Source: Mycobacterium sp. PO1
GTDB taxonomy: Bacteria; Actinomycetota; Actinomycetes; Mycobacteriales; Mycobacteriaceae
Reading direction: 5' to 3'
DNA length: 33,527 nt
Assembly: GCF_017312405.1 (NCBI RefSeq)
Contig: NZ_BLTG01000041.1
Location: 1-33,527, forward strand
The notes below the pieces were generated by a model, which was not told the DNA's origin, did not search any database, and saw only the letters and a list, made by a program, of their open reading frames with translations. Position numbers and translations under genes: made by a program. Below, piece by piece: positions 1-10,316 of this stretch (within the stretch, counting starts at the first letter, position 1; every line of letters starts with the position of its first letter).

Positions 1-122
1 GAACCTGAGGAGCCGCACACTAGTTCGACACCCCGACAGATCCGCCCGCGGATGTGACCACAGAAACCACAGTGACAAAAGAGGTTTCAGAGGTCACCCC
101 GAGCGGAGCCGACTGCGGACGT

Positions 123-1338
<1,216 letters not shown>

Positions 1339-1339
<1 letters not shown>

Positions 1340-1791
1340 TGGCCCGTCTGCTGATCATTCACCACACGCCGTCGCCACACTGTCAGGAGATGCTCGAGGC
1401 TGTTGTCGCCGGAGCGACCGATCCCGAGATCGAGGGGGTCGAGGTGCTCCGGCGCCCGGCACTGACGGTCGCGGCGGCCGAGATGCTCGACGCCGACGGC
1501 TACGTTCTCGGCACGCCGGCCAACCTCGGCTACATCAGCGGTGCGCTCAAGCACGCATTCGACACGTCGTACTACCAGATCCTCGATGCCACACAGGGGC
1601 GCCCGTTCGGGCTCTGGCTGCACGGCAATGAGGGAACCGAGGGTGCGCAACGGGCTGTCGACGGCATCACCGCAGGTCTGGGGTGGGTCAAGGCATCCGA
1701 CACCGTCGTGGTTGCGGGCAAGCCGAGCAAGGACGACCTCGAAGCGTGCTGGAACCTGGGGGGGACCGTCGCGGCGCATCTGATGGGTTGA
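1339..1791 (+). CDS. flavodoxin-fold / NADPH-dependent FMN reductase-like protein (Rv2771c-like)
   Basis: 150 residues, with ATG at 1339 chosen because it overlaps the preceding TGA and begins the flavodoxin strand (ARLLIIHHTPSPHC). The FMN phosphate-loop equivalent is HHTPSPHC at residues 8-15. The segment GTPANLGYISGALKHAFD near residues 58-75 is the isoalloxazine-contacting loop typical of flavodoxin and WrbA-type quinone or FMN reductases. It is therefore probably a cytosolic FMN-binding redox protein; the physiological partner is unknown. The reading frame stays open after its TGA through a hydrophobic stretch ending at 1923 (see separate entry). Confidence 0.85.
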
Positions 1792-1923
1792 CAGCGCTCA
1801 GTCCGCCAAAGCTGTGCGCAGGGCGATCCGGAAGTCTTCCGCACCTGGCTCGGTACATTGCTCCTTGGCGCGGTCGTGCTCGTCACCATCGCCGGGGTCG
1901 TCGGCGCCACGCAGTTTCGCTGA
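1792..1923 (+). other. possible small single-TM peptide or in-frame remnant
   Basis: Directly after the flavodoxin stop, the same frame stays open for 43 codons to a TGA at 1921-1923. Its last part reads FRTWLGTLLLGAVVLVTIAG and ends in QFR, a convincing hydrophobic helix with a polar tail. The only in-frame start-like codons are TTG at 1858 and a GTG further on, neither with a clear ribosome binding site. It could be a tiny membrane peptide, a decayed gene, or a tail once fused to the flavodoxin. The evidence is weak and rests on hydrophobicity alone. Confidence 0.25.
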
Positions 1924-1943
1924 CCGCTCGACCAAGGAGTCTC

Positions 1944-2405
1944 ATGCCCGGTCTCGCCGAAATCGCACTCGCCGGAGCGCCTATCGCCGGAGGCGCGCTG
2001 CTCGGCGCAGCCGCGGGGAACATCAAGCCGCCCGACATCCGAGCGATCATCACCAAGGATCTCGACCTGCTCGACCGCATCCCCGCAGAGCAAGTCGAGC
2101 GGCGTGCCCGGCTGCAGCGCAGCATCGATCAGCGCATCGACAGCCTCATCGATGCGACGGACAAGAGCCGGGAGCTGCGAGAAGCCGCGTCGCGCTACAC
2201 CGGCTTCGGCGGTTGGAAAGACGTGCTGATCCTCGTCACCACCGTGCTGTTCACCATCATCTGGTGGCACGTGGACCATGCCCGCACCAACTGGTTGCTG
2301 ATGTTCATCGTGCTCATCGCGGTGAACATTGCCGTGCTCGGTTACATCGTGCGCGATGTCCGCAATGCATTCGCGCGGACCGGCAAGACGGGCCGACACG
2401 GATAG
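1944..2405 (+). CDS. two-TM membrane protein of unknown function
   Basis: 153 residues starting at ATG 1944, with AAGGAG at 1934-1939 giving a good ribosome binding site. An Ala/Gly-rich hydrophobic N-terminus (about 5-25) is followed by a charged, probably helical region (33-85, rich in Asp, Arg and Glu). Two hydrophobic segments lie at about 92-109 and 116-136, and the tail is basic. I do not recognise the family; the layout resembles small phage-holin-like or Actinobacteria-specific membrane proteins, but this is only resemblance. The gene converges on the hydrolase gene with 4 bp between stop codons. Confidence 0.75.
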   Translation: MPGLAEIALAGAPIAGGALLGAAAGNIKPPDIRAIITKDLDLLDRIPAEQVERRARLQRSIDQRIDSLIDATDKSRELREAASRYTGFGGWKDVLILVTTVLFTIIWWHVDHARTNWLLMFIVLIAVNIAVLGYIVRDVRNAFARTGKTGRHG

Positions 2406-2409
2406 CCGG

Positions 2410-3147
2410 TCAGCCCAGATGGGCGGCGAAGAACCTCTGGGTCGCCTCCCAGTGGCGCTGAGCCGCCGCCTCGTCGTACGGCGCGTTGTCGGGGACCGCG
2501 AAACCGTGCAATGCCGGGTACCACTCGATCGTGTGCCGCACCCCGGCCGCGGTCAGGGCCTTGTCCAGAGTTTCACCGTCCTCTGTGGTGAACGACCGGT
2601 CGTCCTGGGCGGCGCCGACGTAGACGGCGGCCTGGATACGGTCGGCGAGCAGATGGGGGCTGGCGGGATCGTCGGCGACCAGGCCGCCGCCGTGGAAGGA
2701 CATCGCTGCGGCGACCCGTTTGGGCAACCGGCCCGCCACCATCAGTGATGTTCGACCGCCCATGCAGTATCCGGTGGTGCCGAAGGCCTGGTCGCGCACC
2801 TCGGCGCGCGCGTCGAGGTAGTCGAAGAACGCGTCGGCGTCGGTGGTCATGCGCTCGGGCGTCACCGAAGAGATCATCGCGAACAGCCGCTTGCGTTCGG
2901 CGTCGTCGGAGAACACCGTCGCCATCGAGAACGGCGCCCAGTCTCCTTCCCGGTAGTACACGTCAGGGACGAGCACCGCGTAGCCGTACCCGGCGAGGTT
3001 GTCGGCCATCGCCCGGAACGTCGGGCGCGCCCCTCCGGCGTCCGGGTACATCACCACTGCGGGCCAGGGGCCCTCTCCGTCCGGGGTGTGCAGTGTGACG
3101 GGGCAGGCGCCGTCCGCCGTGGTGACGGTGTCGGAGATGCTCGGCAT
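2410..3147 (-). CDS. dienelactone hydrolase family protein (Rv2765-like)
   Basis: Alpha/beta hydrolase of the dienelactone hydrolase family, 245 residues from the ATG at 3147. The triad is visible: nucleophile Cys128 in GYCMGG, Asp182/Asp183 in AAQDDRS, and His214 in [10 protein letters not shown]. Cys rather than Ser as nucleophile is characteristic of the family. The substrate is unknown; carboxymethylenebutenolide-like lactones or esters are the family precedent. An in-frame GTG further upstream would run into thyA, so the ATG is preferred. It diverges from thyA with only 43 bp between start codons, as Rv2765 does from thyA in M. tuberculosis. Confidence 0.88.
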   Translation of the reverse strand: MPSISDTVTTADGACPVTLHTPDGEGPWPAVVMYPDAGGARPTFRAMADNLAGYGYAVLVPDVYYREGDWAPFSMATVFSDDAERKRLFAMISSVTPERMTTDADAFFDYLDARAEVRDQAFGTTGYCMGGRTSLMVAGRLPKRVAAAMSFHGGGLVADDPASPHLLADRIQAAVYVGAAQDDRSFTTEDGETLDKALTAAGVRHTIEWYPALHGFAVPDNAPYDEAAAQRHWEATQRFFAAHLG

Positions 3148-3177
3148 GGGTTCCGTTCTACTCCCGGGTGGTCCACG

Positions 3178-3190
3178 TAAGCTAGGGCAC
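3178..3190 (+). promoter_or_regulatory. leaderless-type -10 box of thyA
   Basis: TAAGCT at 3178-3183 is followed by 7 nt and the GTG at 3191. The 43-bp divergent gap leaves no room for a long leader, so transcription starting at the GTG is likely. Confidence 0.5.
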
Positions 3191-3991
3191 GTGCCGATCG
3201 CCACCCCCTACGAAGATCTGTTGCGTCTGGTGCTCGAGTCGGGGACGCCGAAGGCGGATCGCACCGGCACAGGTACCCGCAGCGTCTTCGGCCATCAGAT
3301 GCGCTTCGACCTCACCGCGGGCTTCCCGCTGATCACCACGAAGAAGGTGCACACCAAGTCGATCGTCTATGAGTTGCTGTGGTTCCTGCGCGGCGACTCC
3401 AACGTGCGGTGGCTGCAGGAGCGCGGTGTCACGATTTGGGACGAATGGGCTTCTCCCACCGGTGATCTCGGTCCGATCTATGGTGTCCAGTGGCGGTCGT
3501 GGCCCACGCCGTCCGGGGAGCACATCGATCAGATCAGTGCCGCGCTGCAGTTGCTCAGATCCGATCCGGACTCACGGCGCAACATCGTCTCGGCGTGGAA
3601 TGTCGGCGAGATCGCCCAGATGGCGCTGCCCCCGTGCCACGCCTTCTTCCAGTTCTACGTGGCCGACGGCCGCTTGAGCTGTCAGCTGTACCAGCGCAGC
3701 GCCGACCTGTTCCTGGGAGTGCCGTTCAACATTGCCAGCTACGCCCTGCTGACCCACATGATGGCGGCACAGGCCGGCCTCAGCGTCGGCGAGTTCATCT
3801 GGACCGGAGGAGACTGCCACATCTACGACAATCACCGCGAGCAGGTCGCCGAGCAGCTGACCCGCGAGCCGCGGCCCTATCCGGAACTCGTTCTCGCGCC
3901 GCGAGATTCGATCTTCGACTACACCTACGAGGACGTTGACATCATCAACTACGACCCGCACCCGGCGATCAAGGCGCCCGTCGCCGTATGA
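3191..3991 (+). CDS. thyA: thymidylate synthase ThyA
   Basis: Converts dUMP to dTMP using methylenetetrahydrofolate as carbon donor and reductant, releasing dihydrofolate. 266 residues from GTG 3191; M. tuberculosis ThyA has 263. The catalytic Cys149 sits in [12 protein letters not shown] and is followed by the nucleotide-binding [15 protein letters not shown]. The folate-binding C-terminus ends KAPVAV. Upstream in-frame codons are open but lie inside the divergent hydrolase gene, so the GTG next to the promoter box is preferred. The stop overlaps dfrA as ATGA, coupling production and recycling of dihydrofolate. The flavin-dependent synthase thyX is also in this window. Confidence 0.97.
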   Translation: MPIATPYEDLLRLVLESGTPKADRTGTGTRSVFGHQMRFDLTAGFPLITTKKVHTKSIVYELLWFLRGDSNVRWLQERGVTIWDEWASPTGDLGPIYGVQWRSWPTPSGEHIDQISAALQLLRSDPDSRRNIVSAWNVGEIAQMALPPCHAFFQFYVADGRLSCQLYQRSADLFLGVPFNIASYALLTHMMAAQAGLSVGEFIWTGGDCHIYDNHREQVAEQLTREPRPYPELVLAPRDSIFDYTYEDVDIINYDPHPAIKAPVAV

Positions 3992-4470
3992 GTGACGTCA
4001 CGCTGATCTGGGCGCAGTCGTCATCCGGGGTGATCGGGCGTGGCAACTCCATCCCCTGGCACGTCCCGGAAGACATGGCTCGCTTCAAGGAGCTGACCAT
4101 GGGCCACACCGTCATCATGGGCAGGACCACCTGGGAGTCGTTGCCTGCGCGCTTCCGGCCGCTGCCGGGGCGCCGGAATGTCGTACTCACCCGGCATGCT
4201 GACTACGTGGCAGACGGAGCAGAAGTGGTCAGCAGCCTCGAGGACGCCCCGCTCGACGACGCGTGGGTTATCGGGGGTTCCCAGGTCTACGGGTTGGCGT
4301 TGCCGCTGGCCGGCCGGTGTGAGGTCACCGAGGTCGACATCGACATCCACCGTGAGGACGACGACGTGCTCGCCCCACTGCTTGACGAGGCATGGTTCGG
4401 TACCGCGGGCGACTGGCAGGACAGTTCGTCGGGTCTGCGGTACCGGTACTACACCTACATCCGCGCGTGA
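3988..4470 (+). CDS. dfrA: dihydrofolate reductase
   Basis: Reduces dihydrofolate to tetrahydrofolate with NADPH, regenerating the cofactor oxidised by ThyA. 160 residues, close to the 159 of the M. tuberculosis enzyme. The N-terminal [16 protein letters not shown] (about 14-29) contains the conserved Trp and the proton-relay Asp29, equivalent to Asp27 of M. tuberculosis. The NADPH-binding segments GRTTWESLP (45-53) and [10 protein letters not shown] are present. The ATG overlaps the thyA stop as ATGA. Its own stop overlaps a GTG as GTGA, so thyA, dfrA and the following gene appear to be one coupled operon. Confidence 0.97.
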   Translation: MSDVTLIWAQSSSGVIGRGNSIPWHVPEDMARFKELTMGHTVIMGRTTWESLPARFRPLPGRRNVVLTRHADYVADGAEVVSSLEDAPLDDAWVIGGSQVYGLALPLAGRCEVTEVDIDIHREDDDVLAPLLDEAWFGTAGDWQDSSSGLRYRYYTYIRA

Positions 4471-5699
4471 CGACGCTGTCCGCCGCGCAGGCGCGGCGGG
4501 TGGCGATGGCGGCGCAGGGCTTTCATGAACCCGCTCCCCGCGGACCGGTGACCCGGGCACACCTCAAGCGCCTGATCGCTCGGCTGCAGGTGCTGCAGCT
4601 GGACTCGGTGTCGGTGGCGGTGCGGGCTCACTACGCGCCGGTGTTCAGCCGACTCGGCCCCTACGATCGCGACGTGCTGGACCGGGCCGCCTGGAGTCAC
4701 TCGGAGCGGTCGCCGCGGTTGCTGATCGAATACTGGGCGCACGAGGCCGCGCTGATGGCGGTGGAGGACTGGCCCCTGCTGCGATGGCGGATGCGGCAGT
4801 ACCGCCACGGTCGGTGGGGGACCGACATCGTCAAGAAGAACGCGCGGCTCGCCGAGGAAGTGCTGGCCGCCGTCGCCGAACTGGGTCCGTGTACCGCGGG
4901 CCAGATCGAGGCGTATCTGGAGTCCGAACCGCGTGGCCGCAAGGGGCCGTGGTGGGATCGCAGTGAGACGAAGTGGGTGGCCGAGGCGCTGTGGTCGTCG
5001 GGGGCGCTGACAACCGCGACGCGGATCGGGTTCGCCCGGCACTACGAACTCACCGAGCGGGTGCTGCCTGCCGCGGTGCTGAACCGGCAGGTGGACGAGG
5101 CCGACGCGGTGCGGGAACTGTGCCTGCGGGCGGCCTCGGCTCTCGGGGTGGGCACCGAAGCCGACATCCGCGACTACTTCCGGCTGGCTGCCGCGCAGGT
5201 CAAGCCAGCGCTGGCCGATCTGGTCGGCGCCGGGTACCTCGAGCGCGTCGATGTCGAGGGATGGAGCGCGCCTGCCTACCTGCGTGTCGGTCAGGTGATC
5301 CCCCGCCAGGACAGAGGCACGGCGCTGCTGTGCCCGTTCGACCCGCTGATCTTCTTCCGGCCCCGCGTCGAGCGCCTCTTCGATGGGTTCCACTACCGCA
5401 TCGAGATCTACACGCCCGCTCCGAAGAGGCGCTACGGCTACTACGTGTGGCCGTTCCTGCTCGACGGCAAGATGGTGGGCCGCGTCGACCTCAAGGCCGA
5501 CAGGGCGGCAGGTGCGCTGATGGTGCTCGGTGCGTTCGTCGAGGACGGATGTGAGGCCGCGCGGGTGGCCGGCCCGATGGCACGCGAGCTGTCCGCGATG
5601 GCCGGTTGGCTCGGGCTGGACGCGGTGACCGTCGCAGCGCGCGGTGACCTGGCGCCGGCGCTGTTACGTGCGGTGGGACAGCCCGCTGGAACCGAGTAG
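4467..5699 (+). CDS. winged-helix YcaQ/AlkX-like protein, putative DNA glycosylase
   Basis: 410 residues from GTG 4467, chosen because it overlaps the dfrA stop by 4 nt and starts the conserved domain ([18 protein letters not shown]). The protein matches the HTH_42/YcaQ family by its N-terminal pattern and by [19 protein letters not shown] around residues 40-58. Gln44-Leu45-Asp46 corresponds to the Q-x-D catalytic motif described for E. coli YcaQ, which unhooks DNA interstrand crosslinks and removes alkylated bases. Repeated winged-helix elements and a conserved [14 protein letters not shown] segment follow. Role here: probable removal of bulky or alkylated purines; this is inferred from family and motif, not proven. 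Operon partners make dTMP and tetrahydrofolate. Confidence 0.8.
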   Translation: MTTLSAAQARRVAMAAQGFHEPAPRGPVTRAHLKRLIARLQVLQLDSVSVAVRAHYAPVFSRLGPYDRDVLDRAAWSHSERSPRLLIEYWAHEAALMAVEDWPLLRWRMRQYRHGRWGTDIVKKNARLAEEVLAAVAELGPCTAGQIEAYLESEPRGRKGPWWDRSETKWVAEALWSSGALTTATRIGFARHYELTERVLPAAVLNRQVDEADAVRELCLRAASALGVGTEADIRDYFRLAAAQVKPALADLVGAGYLERVDVEGWSAPAYLRVGQVIPRQDRGTALLCPFDPLIFFRPRVERLFDGFHYRIEIYTPAPKRRYGYYVWPFLLDGKMVGRVDLKADRAAGALMVLGAFVEDGCEAARVAGPMARELSAMAGWLGLDAVTVAARGDLAPALLRAVGQPAGTE

Positions 5700-5731
5700 C
5701 GTATTCGTTGCCTCAGCAAAGGAGCCGAACC

Positions 5732-6628
5732 GTGGACTTCCTCCGCACGCCCGATGAGCGATTCGCCGACCTGCCGGATTATCCGTTCGCGCCGCACTAC
5801 GTCGACGTCGACGGGCTGCGGATGCACTACCTGGACGAAGGGCCGCCGGACGGAGAGGTCGTGCTGCTGCTCCACGGCGAGCCGTCGTGGAGCTATCTGT
5901 ACCGGCGGATGATCCCGGTTCTGACCCGAGCCGGGTTGCGGGCGGTGGCCATCGACCTCGTCGGATTCGGCCGCAGCGACAAGCCGACCCGGCGTGAGGA
6001 CTACACCTACCAGGCACACGTCGACTGGACCTGGTCAGCCATCGAAGCGATCGGACTGACCGACATCACGCTGGTGTGCCAGGACTGGGGTGGGCTCATC
6101 GGCTTGCGGCTGGTCGGCGAACACCCCGAGCGGTTCGCCCGCGTCGTGGCGGCCAACACCGTGCTGCCCACCGGTGACCTCGATCCGGGAGAGGCCTTCC
6201 TGGCCTGGCGGCAGTTCAGCCAGGAGTCACCGGACTTCCCGGTCGGCAAGATCATCGGGGGTGCCTGCGTCGGAAAGCTCACACCCGAGGTGGCCGCGGC
6301 CTACGACGCGCCGTTTCCCGACGAATCCTTCAAGGCCGGTGCGCGCCAGTTCCCGATGCTGGTGCCGACGCGACCTGACGACCCGGCCTCCGCGGCAAAC
6401 CGGGCCGCGTGGGAGGTCCTCCGGACATTCGACAAGCCGTTCCTGTGCGCGTTCTCCGACTCCGATCCGATCACCCGGGCTGCGGAGCCGTTGTTACGCA
6501 AGCAGATCCCGGGCGCCGAGGGTCAGACGCACGTGACCATCACCGAGGCCGGGCACTTCCTTCAGGAGGACAAGGGCGTCGAACTCGCGGAGGCCGTCGT
6601 CCAGTTCGTCGCCGCGAACCCGCAGTAG
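5732..6628 (+). CDS. haloalkane dehalogenase-like alpha/beta hydrolase
   Basis: 298 residues from GTG 5732, preceded at 7 nt by AAAGGAG (5718-5724), which decides the start over an open codon at 5708. The fold and motifs match haloalkane dehalogenases close to the DhlA/DhmA branch. These are HGEPSW (49-54, oxyanion and halide side), nucleophile Asp118 in VCQDWGG with the halide-stabilising Trp119, acid Asp243/Asp245 in FSDSDP, and His275 in EAGHFLQED. Such enzymes hydrolyse carbon-halogen bonds; epoxide hydrolase activity is the main alternative because the families share this scaffold. It stands alone between the thyA operon and the GGDEF gene, a position where I recall no M. tuberculosis counterpart. 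Confidence 0.85.
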   Translation: MDFLRTPDERFADLPDYPFAPHYVDVDGLRMHYLDEGPPDGEVVLLLHGEPSWSYLYRRMIPVLTRAGLRAVAIDLVGFGRSDKPTRREDYTYQAHVDWTWSAIEAIGLTDITLVCQDWGGLIGLRLVGEHPERFARVVAANTVLPTGDLDPGEAFLAWRQFSQESPDFPVGKIIGGACVGKLTPEVAAAYDAPFPDESFKAGARQFPMLVPTRPDDPASAANRAAWEVLRTFDKPFLCAFSDSDPITRAAEPLLRKQIPGAEGQTHVTITEAGHFLQEDKGVELAEAVVQFVAANPQ

Positions 6629-6646
6629 CGTACCCACCGGTCCGGC

Positions 6647-7735
6647 ATGGCGACGGTGTGGCGGGAGGCCGACCAGTTCGACTGGTTCGGTGCATACCTG
6701 CTGGACCGCGGACTGCAGACGCAGTGGCGGATCGCAACCTTCGTCTTCACCATCTGCCTGGCGGCGGTGCCGTTGGTCATGCTGGGCAGTCCGGTGGGGC
6801 CGGACACCCCGCTGGCCAGATGGATTGCGGTGGCCGCGGCGGCCGCAGCAGGCAGCGCGTCACTGGTGTGGTTGTTCACCTGGCCGAGCCGACGAGGTTC
6901 GGTGGCCTACAACATCATCTGCAGCGCGTGTATCGCCGCGACGTGCCTGTCGCTGTCCAACGCCTACGGCGCGTTGATGGGCTGCACTGTGTTCGCGGTG
7001 ATCGGCGGATTCCTGGCGTATTTCCACGCGGTCGGCCATGTGCTGGCCAATCTCGCCCTGGGCATGGCGTGTGCTGTCGTCGCCGCGGCCCGGTTGGTGG
7101 TCGAGACCGGCGATGTGGCGCTGACGGTGGCTGCGGCGCTGATCGTGACGGCGCTGAACGTCGGAATCCCTTTCGGGATCTTCTCTTTGGTGCATTCGCT
7201 GCGTATCGATCTGCGCAACTCCGACCGTGACCCGCTCACCGGGCTGCTGAACCGGCGTTCCTTCTCCAATGCCGTCGCAGAGCTCATCGCGGCACAGCCG
7301 CCGAGCCTGCGCAGGCGGTTGAACGTGACGATGGTGGACCTCGACAACTTCAAGCGGCTCAACGACTCCCAGGGGCATGCGGTCGGGGATCAGGCGTTGG
7401 TCAGTGTCGCGGCCGTGCTGAGGGAGAGCTGCGACGCCGGCGCCGCGATCGCACGTCTGGGCGGCGAAGAATTCGTCATCGCCGACACCCAGTTCGTCGC
7501 CCGTCACCGCGCGATCGTCGAACGCATCCGGCAGGGCATCGCCTCGACACCGTTCGGCGTCACCGCCAGTCTGGGCACCTGCTCTGCGGTCATGGACCCG
7601 CACGTAGCGGTGGTGGCGTCGGAGTTCGTCGACCGCCTGATCAGGATGGCCGATTCGGCGATGTACACCGCCAAGCGCGCCGGCGGCGATCGCGTCGAGC
7701 ACTGCCCGCTGGAGCAGTCCGAAGGCGACGGCTAG
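6647..7735 (+). CDS. membrane-bound diguanylate cyclase (GGDEF)
   Basis: 362 residues. The N-terminal half carries about five or six hydrophobic segments (roughly 28-48, 57-78, 88-126, 130-152 and 158-182), forming a membrane sensor module. The C-terminal half is a GGDEF domain: DPLTGLLNRR at 195-204, the metal site DLDNFKRLND at 231-240, and the signature GGEEF at 272-276. The active-site signature is intact, so synthesis of cyclic di-GMP from GTP is expected. The RxxD inhibitory site five residues upstream is absent (residues 263-266 are DAGA), so product inhibition through that site is unlikely. No EAL domain is attached. Its TAG stop shares a CTAG tetranucleotide with the convergent deaminase gene. 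Confidence 0.9.
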   Translation: MATVWREADQFDWFGAYLLDRGLQTQWRIATFVFTICLAAVPLVMLGSPVGPDTPLARWIAVAAAAAAGSASLVWLFTWPSRRGSVAYNIICSACIAATCLSLSNAYGALMGCTVFAVIGGFLAYFHAVGHVLANLALGMACAVVAAARLVVETGDVALTVAAALIVTALNVGIPFGIFSLVHSLRIDLRNSDRDPLTGLLNRRSFSNAVAELIAAQPPSLRRRLNVTMVDLDNFKRLNDSQGHAVGDQALVSVAAVLRESCDAGAAIARLGGEEFVIADTQFVARHRAIVERIRQGIASTPFGVTASLGTCSAVMDPHVAVVASEFVDRLIRMADSAMYTAKRAGGDRVEHCPLEQSEGDG

Positions 7736-8319
7736 CTGAGCGGAATCTCGTTGTCGCCCTTGTGCTGCTGATAGCGACGGGACAGTGCGTCATAGCGGCC
7801 GCGGATGCGGTCGCGCTGGGAGAGCAACCTCTGTCGCTGCGGCTCGGGTTGCGCGTCGATCAGGTCGCCGATCGCGTAGGCGGTCCAGAACTCGTTGCTG
7901 CGGCGGTAACCACCTGGGTCGAGGCCGAACAGCTCCTTGAGGATCTTCAGGTCGTGCGGGATGGCGAAGCTGTCCCGCGAGTCCTCGTGGCTGTAGAAGT
8001 AGTGGTAGTTGTCGAACCCGGCCCAGGTGATCGCCGACATGCACAACGTGCACGGTTCATGGGTGCTCAGGAACAGCAGATCTTCGGTGGCCGGGCGCTG
8101 CGGCAACTCGTAGAACTGCCTGAGGGTGTTCACCTCGCCATGCCACAGCGGGTTGGCGGTCTCGTCGTTGGTTCCGGCGATGACCACCGACAGGTCGGTC
8201 TTGGCGAGCAGGGCCGCGCCGAACACCTTGTTACCCGCGGCCACCCCGCGCTCCGTCAGCGGCAGGATGTCGTCTTCGATCACATCGAGCAGGCGGGCGG
8301 CGAGGTGGGGGGCGGCCAT
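7732..8319 (-). CDS. zinc-dependent nucleoside/cytidine deaminase family protein
   Basis: 195 residues. The N-terminal 115 residues hold the CDA-fold zinc site: His60-Gly-Glu62 (HGE, catalytic Glu) and Cys90/Cys93 in EPCTLC. These are the ligands of cytidine, deoxycytidylate, guanine and tRNA-adenosine deaminases. The remaining about 80 residues are charged and end in a helical Arg/Gln-rich tail, longer than typical cytidine deaminases. The substrate is not deducible. It diverges from thyX, and a role in the pyrimidine pool would fit that position, but this is inference. The last codon overlaps the GGDEF gene's stop by 3 nt. TAGGGT sits 5 nt before the ATG at 8319. Confidence 0.82.
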   Translation of the reverse strand: MAAPHLAARLLDVIEDDILPLTERGVAAGNKVFGAALLAKTDLSVVIAGTNDETANPLWHGEVNTLRQFYELPQRPATEDLLFLSTHEPCTLCMSAITWAGFDNYHYFYSHEDSRDSFAIPHDLKILKELFGLDPGGYRRSNEFWTAYAIGDLIDAQPEPQRQRLLSQRDRIRGRYDALSRRYQQHKGDNEIPLS

Positions 8320-8420
8320 GGATCACCCTAACCTTTGTTGGCGCTGCGCTCATGGCGGCGAAGTGCGAGTGCACCCCGCCGCTGATGCAGTCTCGACGAA
8401 GGCTGGTGGGGTGATGGCGT

Positions 8421-8432
8421 TAGGCTCACGCC
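8421..8432 (+). promoter_or_regulatory. leaderless-type -10 box of thyX
   Basis: TAGGCT at 8421-8426 is followed by 6 nt and the GTG at 8433. The rest of the 113-bp divergent gap (8320-8432) shows the opposing TAGGGT box of the deaminase gene and nothing else I can support. Confidence 0.5.
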
Positions 8433-9197
8433 GTGGCCGAGATCGCGCCGCTGCGGGTGCAGCTGATCGCCAGAACGGAATTCTGCCCGCCGCCCGACGT
8501 CCCCTGGGAGACCGATGCCGACGGGGGCCCGGCGCTGGTCGAGTTCGCTGGGCGAGCCTGCTATCAGAGCTGGTCGAAGCCCAATCCGCGGACGGCGACC
8601 AACGCCTCGTACCTGCGCCACATCATCGATGTCGGTCACTTCGCGGCACTCGAGCACGCCTCGGTGACGTTCTACGTCACCGGCATCTCGCGGTCGTGCA
8701 CCCACGAGCTGGTTCGGCACCGGCACTTCTCGTTCTCGCAGCTGTCCCAGCGTTACGTGCCTGACGACCAGGCCGAGGTGGTGGCGCCGCCCGGTGTCGA
8801 CGACGACCCCGAACTGGTGGAGATCCTGTCCGCCGCCGCCGATGCCAGCCGAGCGGCCTACACCGAGCTGCTGGCCCGTCTGGAGGCCAAGTTCATGGCC
8901 GACCAGCCCGGTGAGCGGACCGCGGTGTTGCGCCGAAAGCAGGCCCGCCAGGCCGCCCGGGCCGTGCTGCCGAACGCCACCGAGTCGCGCATCGTGGTCA
9001 CCGGCAATTACCGGGCATGGCGGCACTTCATCGCGATGCGCGCCAGCGAGCACGCCGACGTGGAGATCCGGCGCTTGGCGATCACCTGTCTGCGTCAGCT
9101 CATCGATCTCGCGCCGCAGGTCTTCTCCGACTTCGAGATCGCTGAACTCGCTGATGGCACCGAGGTCGCGACGAGCCCCCTGGCGACGGAGGCGTAG
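8433..9197 (+). CDS. thyX: flavin-dependent thymidylate synthase ThyX
   Basis: FAD- and NADPH-dependent synthesis of dTMP from dUMP, unrelated in fold to ThyA and releasing tetrahydrofolate rather than dihydrofolate. 254 residues; M. tuberculosis ThyX has 250. The family motif [11 protein letters not shown] starts at Arg95 (RHRX7S, with Ser105). The C-terminal [16 protein letters not shown] and [18 protein letters not shown] segments carry FAD and dUMP ligands. The GTG start at 8433 is directly preceded by the promoter box. The stop codon lies inside the first unit of a 26-bp tandem repeat. The four extra residues relative to M. tuberculosis fall in the loop at about residues 113-125 and near 175. 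Confidence 0.97.
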   Translation: MAEIAPLRVQLIARTEFCPPPDVPWETDADGGPALVEFAGRACYQSWSKPNPRTATNASYLRHIIDVGHFAALEHASVTFYVTGISRSCTHELVRHRHFSFSQLSQRYVPDDQAEVVAPPGVDDDPELVEILSAAADASRAAYTELLARLEAKFMADQPGERTAVLRRKQARQAARAVLPNATESRIVVTGNYRAWRHFIAMRASEHADVEIRRLAITCLRQLIDLAPQVFSDFEIAELADGTEVATSPLATEA

Positions 9198-9354
9198 CCG
9201 ACCCGGCCGGCACCGGGGCGTAGCCGACCCGGCCGGCACCGGGGCGTAGCCGACCCGGCCGGCACCGGGGCGTAGCCGACCCGGCCGGCACCGGGGCGTA
9301 GCCGACCCGGCAGACACGGCGGCGTAGCCGACCCGGCCGGCACCGGGGCGTAGC
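9195..9354. repeat. 26-bp tandem repeat array (about 6 units) between thyX and dapA
   Basis: Six 26-bp units run from 9195 to 9350, followed by a short partial unit. Each unit starts tagccgacccgg, continues ccggcaccggggcg, and is almost entirely G+C after the TAG. Units 1-4 and 6 look identical; unit 5 (9299-9324) differs with cagacacggcg in its second half. The first TAG is the thyX stop codon. Because 26 is not a multiple of 3, successive units place TAG in all three forward frames. The sequence is rich in overlapping CCGGCCGG and CCGG palindromes. It resembles a mycobacterial VNTR locus; copy number probably varies between strains. Confidence 0.95.
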
Positions 9355-9389
9355 CCGAAAGGCATTCGTGAGCGCGTGGGCTGAGCAGG

Positions 9390-10306
<917 letters not shown>

Positions 10307-10316
10307 TGGGCCGCTA

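Noticed and set aside
8352..8414. Tiny 20-codon ORF with two cysteines between the deaminase and thyX
   Set aside because: It has no ribosome binding site or promoter-adjacent start and ends before the thyX -10 box; too short to support from sequence alone.
8328..9365. Antisense frame with repeating Pro-Ala-Gly-Ser-type peptide over the 26-bp array and thyX
   Set aside because: The repeat period of 26 bp makes a 26-codon cycle that stays open by chance because the units have no antisense stop; the rest is a shadow of thyX.
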